Assembly: GCA_964403795.1 (NCBI GenBank)
Contig: CAYOHP010000123.1
Location: forward strand, 1-18,797
Reading direction: 5' to 3'
Origin: CAYOHP01 sp964403795 [NCBI: uncultured bacterium]
GTDB lineage: Bacteria > Muiribacteriota > UBA6191 > CAZXTJ01
Length of the DNA stretch: 18,797 nucleotides
Both the position numbers and the translations under genes were made by a program. Below are positions 15,589-18,797 of the stretch, piece after piece; the stretch's first letter is position 1, and each line of letters begins with the position of its first letter. A model generated the notes under the pieces. That model ran no database searches. It was given only the letters and a program-made list of their open reading frames with translations, and was not told the origin of the DNA.

Positions 15589-16689
15589 ATGAGCGACGGG
15601 ATCAATGGCTACGGACCGCCGGGGGCCCGTTATCCCTTCCAGCTCTTCGTCCACACCACCCGGCCCACGCCCATCGGGACCGAGATCACGGTCGTGCTCG
15701 ACGATCTCGGGATGACGGCCCAGTTCCAGGTCTCGTTCCCTCCCGAGGACAACGAGTGGAGCAACCGGTTCATGACGGTGATCGACCCGGGGCCCCCTCC
15801 CCTGCGGACCGCCTCGGTCGTGGTGCCCCCCGAACATCCCCTGGTCGCCTTCCGCCCCGTGGATGCGCGGGGCCAGGTCATCGAGGACCTCTGCTGCATG
15901 TACCGGGTCATCCAGGGCGACTTCCTGGCAGGCCTGCTCAAGCCCGCCGCGGTCCAGGAGCTGGCCCCGAAGGCTCTTCCCAAGGCGGGCGGGAACGCGG
16001 GTGGTGCCGGTGCGGGACCGAAGCCGGGGCAGCCCCCTCCCAAGGCGCTCATCGACACCCGCAACTGCTGCCTCTGCGGCAACGTCGTGTCGGTCGAGCA
16101 GGGTTTCAAGTTCGCGGATCTATCGAGCGAGACGGTGCGCGCCGTCAAGCTGGAGAGTTCGCTGGCCGAGACCTTCCCCTTCATCTGCGCGCCCTGCTAC
16201 CAGCAGCGGTTCGGACATCTCGGTGGGGCCATGGGTGCCCAGGCGCTCGGATCCGCCTCCAGGATCGAGGGAGCGGTCTCGGAGCTGCTCCGGATCGCCT
16301 TCCGCGGCTACTTCATGGCGATCCTGCTGGTGAACCTCTCGGAGCGGCCGCCCAACACCTGGGCCCTGGGCGTCGCGGGGCTGGCGGGAGCCTTCTTCCC
16401 GGTCGAGTCGATCCCCGCGGTGCTCTTCAACGTGATGAAGAACCCCCTGGTCCTGCTCTTCATCTTCTTCATCCCGGTCGTGTCCATCGCCTTCCTGGCG
16501 CTGAACTACGCCACCGCGCCGGAGCTCTTCACCATGCACGGGGGCCTCTGGGCCAGCATGGGGATGGACCGGATCATCTGGGTCGACCGCCACGTCCTCC
16601 AGCACTCGGCACCAGGCGCCCTGATCGGGCTGGTGATCGGGTACACGTTCGGCTTCCTGGGTGCCGACGACGAACCGAAGAAGAAGTAG
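15589..16689 (+). CDS. Multi-pass membrane protein with zinc-knuckle cysteines
   Basis: This 366-aa protein has a soluble N-terminal beta domain (about 15-105), a Gly/Pro/Ala linker (130-152), then two CxxC pairs (C160-x2-C163 and C200-x2-C203) separated by 36 residues, able to bind one zinc. The C-terminal half has three clear hydrophobic helices (about 258-276, 286-306, 342-358) and a possible fourth short one near 239-250; it ends in an acidic then lysine-rich tail (DDEPKKK). I recognise no family. The ATG at 15589 is favoured by the -10 box 7 nt upstream; the open frame continues upstream only through the promoter region. Fifty-eight bp separate it from the exonuclease gene on the same strand. 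Confidence 0.8.
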   Translation: MSDGINGYGPPGARYPFQLFVHTTRPTPIGTEITVVLDDLGMTAQFQVSFPPEDNEWSNRFMTVIDPGPPPLRTASVVVPPEHPLVAFRPVDARGQVIEDLCCMYRVIQGDFLAGLLKPAAVQELAPKALPKAGGNAGGAGAGPKPGQPPPKALIDTRNCCLCGNVVSVEQGFKFADLSSETVRAVKLESSLAETFPFICAPCYQQRFGHLGGAMGAQALGSASRIEGAVSELLRIAFRGYFMAILLVNLSERPPNTWALGVAGLAGAFFPVESIPAVLFNVMKNPLVLLFIFFIPVVSIAFLALNYATAPELFTMHGGLWASMGMDRIIWVDRHVLQHSAPGALIGLVIGYTFGFLGADDEPKKK

Positions 16690-16747
16690 GAGTTCCCGGG
16701 AAGAGGCATGAGGAGTATCCTGGCGGGGCCTGCCCGACGGGATCCTC

Positions 16748-17458
16748 ATGGCCGACGACGAAATCCAGGGACAGCTCTCCCTCTTCTCTCCCGAGCAATT
16801 CCTCGAGGAGCCCGAGGAGGCAGTCGCTCCGGAACCCTCCCCGGCGGATGGCCCGCCGGCCGCATCCGGATCGCAGGCAGGGCCAGCCGCCGCCGACCCG
16901 GGGACCGGATCCGGCAGCGCCCGTCGACGCTACGTGGTGTTCGACCTCGAGACCAAGAACACCTTCGAGGACGTGGGCGGCCGCGCCAACATGCACAAGC
17001 TCGAGGTCTCGGTCGGCGTCGCCTACAACTCGGGCACCGATACCTACACCGTGTACCGGGAGGACGAACTCGGGAAGATGGTCGAGGAGCTGCGGTCCGC
17101 CGAGGTGGTGGTCGGCTACAACATCGTCGGCTTCGACTACCCGGTGCTGCAACGCTACACCGAGTTCGACCTCTACCAGCTCCCGACCATCGACCTGATG
17201 CTCGGGATCGAGCACACCCTGGGCTATCGGATCGGACTCGACAAGGTGGCCGCGGCCACCCTCGGCACCGGCAAGAGCGGACACGGACTGCAGGCCATCG
17301 AGTGGTTCAAGAACGGGCAGTGGGAACTGCTCATCAAGTACTGCAAGCAGGACGTGAAGGTGACCCGGGACCTCTACGAGTTCGGCCTCGACAACGGCTT
17401 CGTCTACGTGCCGGCCGCCGGGGACCGCAAGCCCGTCGAAGTCCGGTTCGTGGTTTGA
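16748..17458 (+). CDS. DEDD-type 3'-5' exonuclease with sliding-clamp binding motif
   Basis: This 236-aa protein has an RNase H-like DEDD exonuclease fold. Exo I is YVVFDLETKN (about 62-71; D-x-E metal ligands), Exo II is VVGYNIVGFDYPVL (about 119-132), and Exo III is YCKQDVKVTRDLY near 200, giving a Y-x3-D (DEDDy) arrangement. All four acidic ligands are present, so it should be active on a nucleic acid 3' end with two metal ions; it resembles the YprB/RNase_H_2-like group. The N-terminus (1-55) is acidic and disordered and carries QLSLF at residues 9-13, matching the bacterial beta-clamp (DnaN) binding consensus QL[SD]LF. That suggests a replication or repair role. ATG at 16748 has no strong Shine-Dalgarno; TATCCT (16716-16721) is a possible -10. 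The last codon region overlaps the next start as TTGA. Confidence 0.88.
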   Translation: MADDEIQGQLSLFSPEQFLEEPEEAVAPEPSPADGPPAASGSQAGPAAADPGTGSGSARRRYVVFDLETKNTFEDVGGRANMHKLEVSVGVAYNSGTDTYTVYREDELGKMVEELRSAEVVVGYNIVGFDYPVLQRYTEFDLYQLPTIDLMLGIEHTLGYRIGLDKVAAATLGTGKSGHGLQAIEWFKNGQWELLIKYCKQDVKVTRDLYEFGLDNGFVYVPAAGDRKPVEVRFVV

Positions 17459-17883
17459 ACGCCGGGAGCTGGCCCAGGCTGGTCCTGGGGACCGCGGGCG
17501 TGGCCGGGGCAGCCCTGGTGCTGGCCGTGCTGGCCGGGACCTTCGAGGGGTGGTCCTGGCGCCGGACCTACGCCACCTTCGATCGCTGGACCTTCGTCCT
17601 GGGCGCGGTCTGCTTCCTGGTCGGGGTCCTCGGCTCCAAGCCCCGTCCCCCGGTCGACGGGGTCCCCGAGGAGGAAGCCCCCGCTCTCGGCCCCGAGCCC
17701 CGGGACCCGGTGCTCTCGGACCTGGCCCGACGCCGCGAGGAGAGACTCGGGACCTCCGAGATCGAGGCCCTGGACCGGCTGCGAGGGCGCGGCCCGACCC
17801 TGGTGGTCGCCGGGCTCCTGCTCCTCGCCTGGACTGCGATCCTGCACCCGCTCAGGGATGCCTTGGGCAGGCTGTATCGCTGA
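17455..17883 (+). CDS. Small membrane protein coupled to the exonuclease gene
   Basis: This 142-aa protein has three predicted membrane helices: about 8-27 (LVLGTAGVAGAALVLAVLAG), 44-60 (WTFVLGAVCFLVGVLG) and 115-132 (TLVVAGLLLLAWTAIL). A charged cytoplasmic-type loop of about 50 residues (65-113) lies between the second and third. I recognise no family. The TTG start at 17455 overlaps the exonuclease stop (TTGA); no ATG or GTG further in would keep the first helix, and a Shine-Dalgarno sequence is weak, so it probably relies on reinitiation after the upstream gene. The coupling suggests co-expression, not necessarily shared function. Confidence 0.7.
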   Translation: MNAGSWPRLVLGTAGVAGAALVLAVLAGTFEGWSWRRTYATFDRWTFVLGAVCFLVGVLGSKPRPPVDGVPEEEAPALGPEPRDPVLSDLARRREERLGTSEIEALDRLRGRGPTLVVAGLLLLAWTAILHPLRDALGRLYR

Positions 17884-18069
17884 TCGGCTCCGGCGACCGA
17901 TGGTGCTGGAAGGGGACCGGCAAGGTACACTTGTAGCAGGGTGGGCCAGGGCGACCCTGCCAAGGAACGGCCAATCCCTAGTGTGAGGCTCTTTCCCCGC
18001 ACCGCCCCGGGGAGCCAAGAAACGATCGAGACGGAGTCTCGAGGGCGAGGAAGGACGGAGGAAGGTTCC
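17884..18069 (+). promoter_or_regulatory. Leader region of the BI-1 family gene
   Basis: This 186-bp gap contains a possible -10 TACACT (17926-17931) and, further down, a perfect 6-bp stem CGAGAC/GTCTCG (18027-18041) with a three-base loop. A strong purine-rich ribosome binding region (GGAGGAAGG) sits just before the ATG at 18070. If the -10 is real, the leader is over 130 nt, much longer than elsewhere in the window. I see no known riboswitch motif. Confidence 0.4.
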
Positions 18070-18792
18070 ATGGGGTTCACGAACCTGCACGCGCAGCACG
18101 AGGCCCAGGCGGCACCGGCCGGCGGGATCCACGGAGCTGCCGACGCCCTGCAGCAGGGCCTGGCATCCCGGACCGCGTTCATCAAGAAGGTCTACGTCAC
18201 CCTGCTCCAAGGCCTCTCGGCCGCAGGTGTGGCGGGCCTGATCGGCGCCCAGATCCCGCATGTGGTGATCCCGATGATGGGCGGCTTCGCGTTCGTCTCG
18301 TTCCTGCTGATGGCCTCGGCGATCTGGATGCGCCGCAACCACACCTGGAACAAGGGCCTGTTCTACGCCTGGAACATGGTGCAGGGGCTCACCTTGGGCG
18401 GGGTCTATCCCCTGCTCGTCCATTCCGGGCACGGCGACGTGTTCTGGATGGCGATCGGGACCGCGATCGCGGTCTTCGGGTCGCTCACCGCCTACGTCTT
18501 CGCCACCCGCAAGGACTTCAACTGGATGGGCGGCTTCCTGTTCACGATGTGCTGGGGCATGTTCTTCGTCAGCATCTTCAACTGGGTGCTGGGCCTCGGC
18601 ATGGGTTCGAACCTGCTCTACAACGTGCTCGGCCTGGGCATGGTGAGCGGGTTCATCCTCTACGACACCTCGAACGTGCTCCACCACTACGACGACGACG
18701 AGCACTACGCGGCTGCCCTCGAGCTGGCCTGGGACTTCATCTACCTGGTCTGGAAGCTGATCAATCTCTTCCTCTCCAGGGATCGGGACTGA
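18070..18792 (+). CDS. Bax inhibitor-1 (BI-1/YccA) family membrane protein
   Basis: This 240-aa protein has a soluble N-terminus (1-40) and about seven membrane helices. The C-terminal signature is typical of the BI-1/TMBIM family: MVSGFILYDTSNVLHHYDDDEHYAAALELAWDFIYLVWKLINLFLS. It includes the paired aspartates (ILYDT and LAWDF) that form the pH-sensitive latch in characterised bacterial BI-1 proteins. Bacterial members act as cation (calcium) leak channels or modulate membrane proteolysis (YccA on FtsH). Length fits the family (about 215-240 aa). The ATG has a strong ribosome binding site just upstream. It stands alone after a 186-bp leader and is complete, stopping five bases before the window end. 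Family assignment is firm; the specific role is inferred. Confidence 0.92.
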   Translation: MGFTNLHAQHEAQAAPAGGIHGAADALQQGLASRTAFIKKVYVTLLQGLSAAGVAGLIGAQIPHVVIPMMGGFAFVSFLLMASAIWMRRNHTWNKGLFYAWNMVQGLTLGGVYPLLVHSGHGDVFWMAIGTAIAVFGSLTAYVFATRKDFNWMGGFLFTMCWGMFFVSIFNWVLGLGMGSNLLYNVLGLGMVSGFILYDTSNVLHHYDDDEHYAAALELAWDFIYLVWKLINLFLSRDRD

Positions 18793-18797
18793 ACCGG

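Noticed and set aside
14500-15837. Upstream extension of the FGE-fold frame (842 codons in total)
   Set aside because: It overlaps the secretin-like gene in another frame on the same strand and would bury the signal peptide; GTG at 14499 fits better.
17906-17923. Possible sigma-54 promoter (GG-N10-GC) before the BI-1 gene
   Set aside because: Only the GG and GC doublets match; the flanking bases differ from TGGCAC-N5-TTGC, and such doublets are common by chance at this G+C.
1-18797. CRISPR array, insertion sequence, phage or integrative element
   Set aside because: No regularly spaced repeats, transposase or integrase motifs, or direct-repeat-flanked tRNA end were found; the tRNA 3' end is not duplicated in the window.

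Overview
This is an 18.8 kb chromosomal window with very high G+C (roughly 70%). It holds 16 protein genes and one tRNA gene, packed tightly on both strands. I see no insertion sequence, phage gene, CRISPR array, rRNA or attachment site. Several families are typical of Planctomycetota or Myxococcota-like bacteria with large signalling repertoires: an FHA-domain sigma-54 activator, a transmembrane Ser/Thr kinase, an FGE-fold secreted protein, a Prok-RING-like cysteine domain, a membrane-anchored PQQ-like propeller and a system II (ResB/CcsA) cytochrome c pathway. I favour Planctomycetota, but no marker gene here decides it. Seven of the 16 genes start with GTG or TTG.

Layout. 1-1013: a lipoprotein gene and tRNA-Ser(CGA), both on the minus strand, separated by about 300 bp with tandem hairpins. 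1054-2248: a convergent pair of small membrane proteins, one with a C-terminal zinc-binding cysteine cluster. 2358-7368: an FHA/sigma-54 activator, a secreted protein of unknown function, and a transmembrane Ser/Thr kinase; the kinase and the phosphopeptide-reading activator may form one signalling route. 7476-9734: a membrane-anchored beta-propeller and a small HEAT-like protein. 9828-13312: resB and ccsA, translationally coupled, for haem delivery and attachment to apocytochromes c outside the cytoplasm; this ResB carries a striking histidine-rich insertion. 13309-15539: a secreted FGE-fold protein without cysteines and a small secretin-like periplasmic protein. 15589-18792: a zinc-knuckle membrane protein, a DEDD-type exonuclease with a near-perfect sliding-clamp binding motif, a small membrane protein coupled to it, and a Bax-inhibitor-1 family membrane protein.

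The best leads are: (1) the exonuclease with an N-terminal QLSLF peptide; (2) the duplicated His-rich insert in ResB; (3) a recurring TANNNT box 6-7 nt before start codons that lack a Shine-Dalgarno sequence, suggesting leaderless mRNAs; (4) a 12-base homopolymer inside the receptor kinase gene. I do not see a clear, wholly new multi-gene system. Functions are from reading motifs by eye; no database search was possible.
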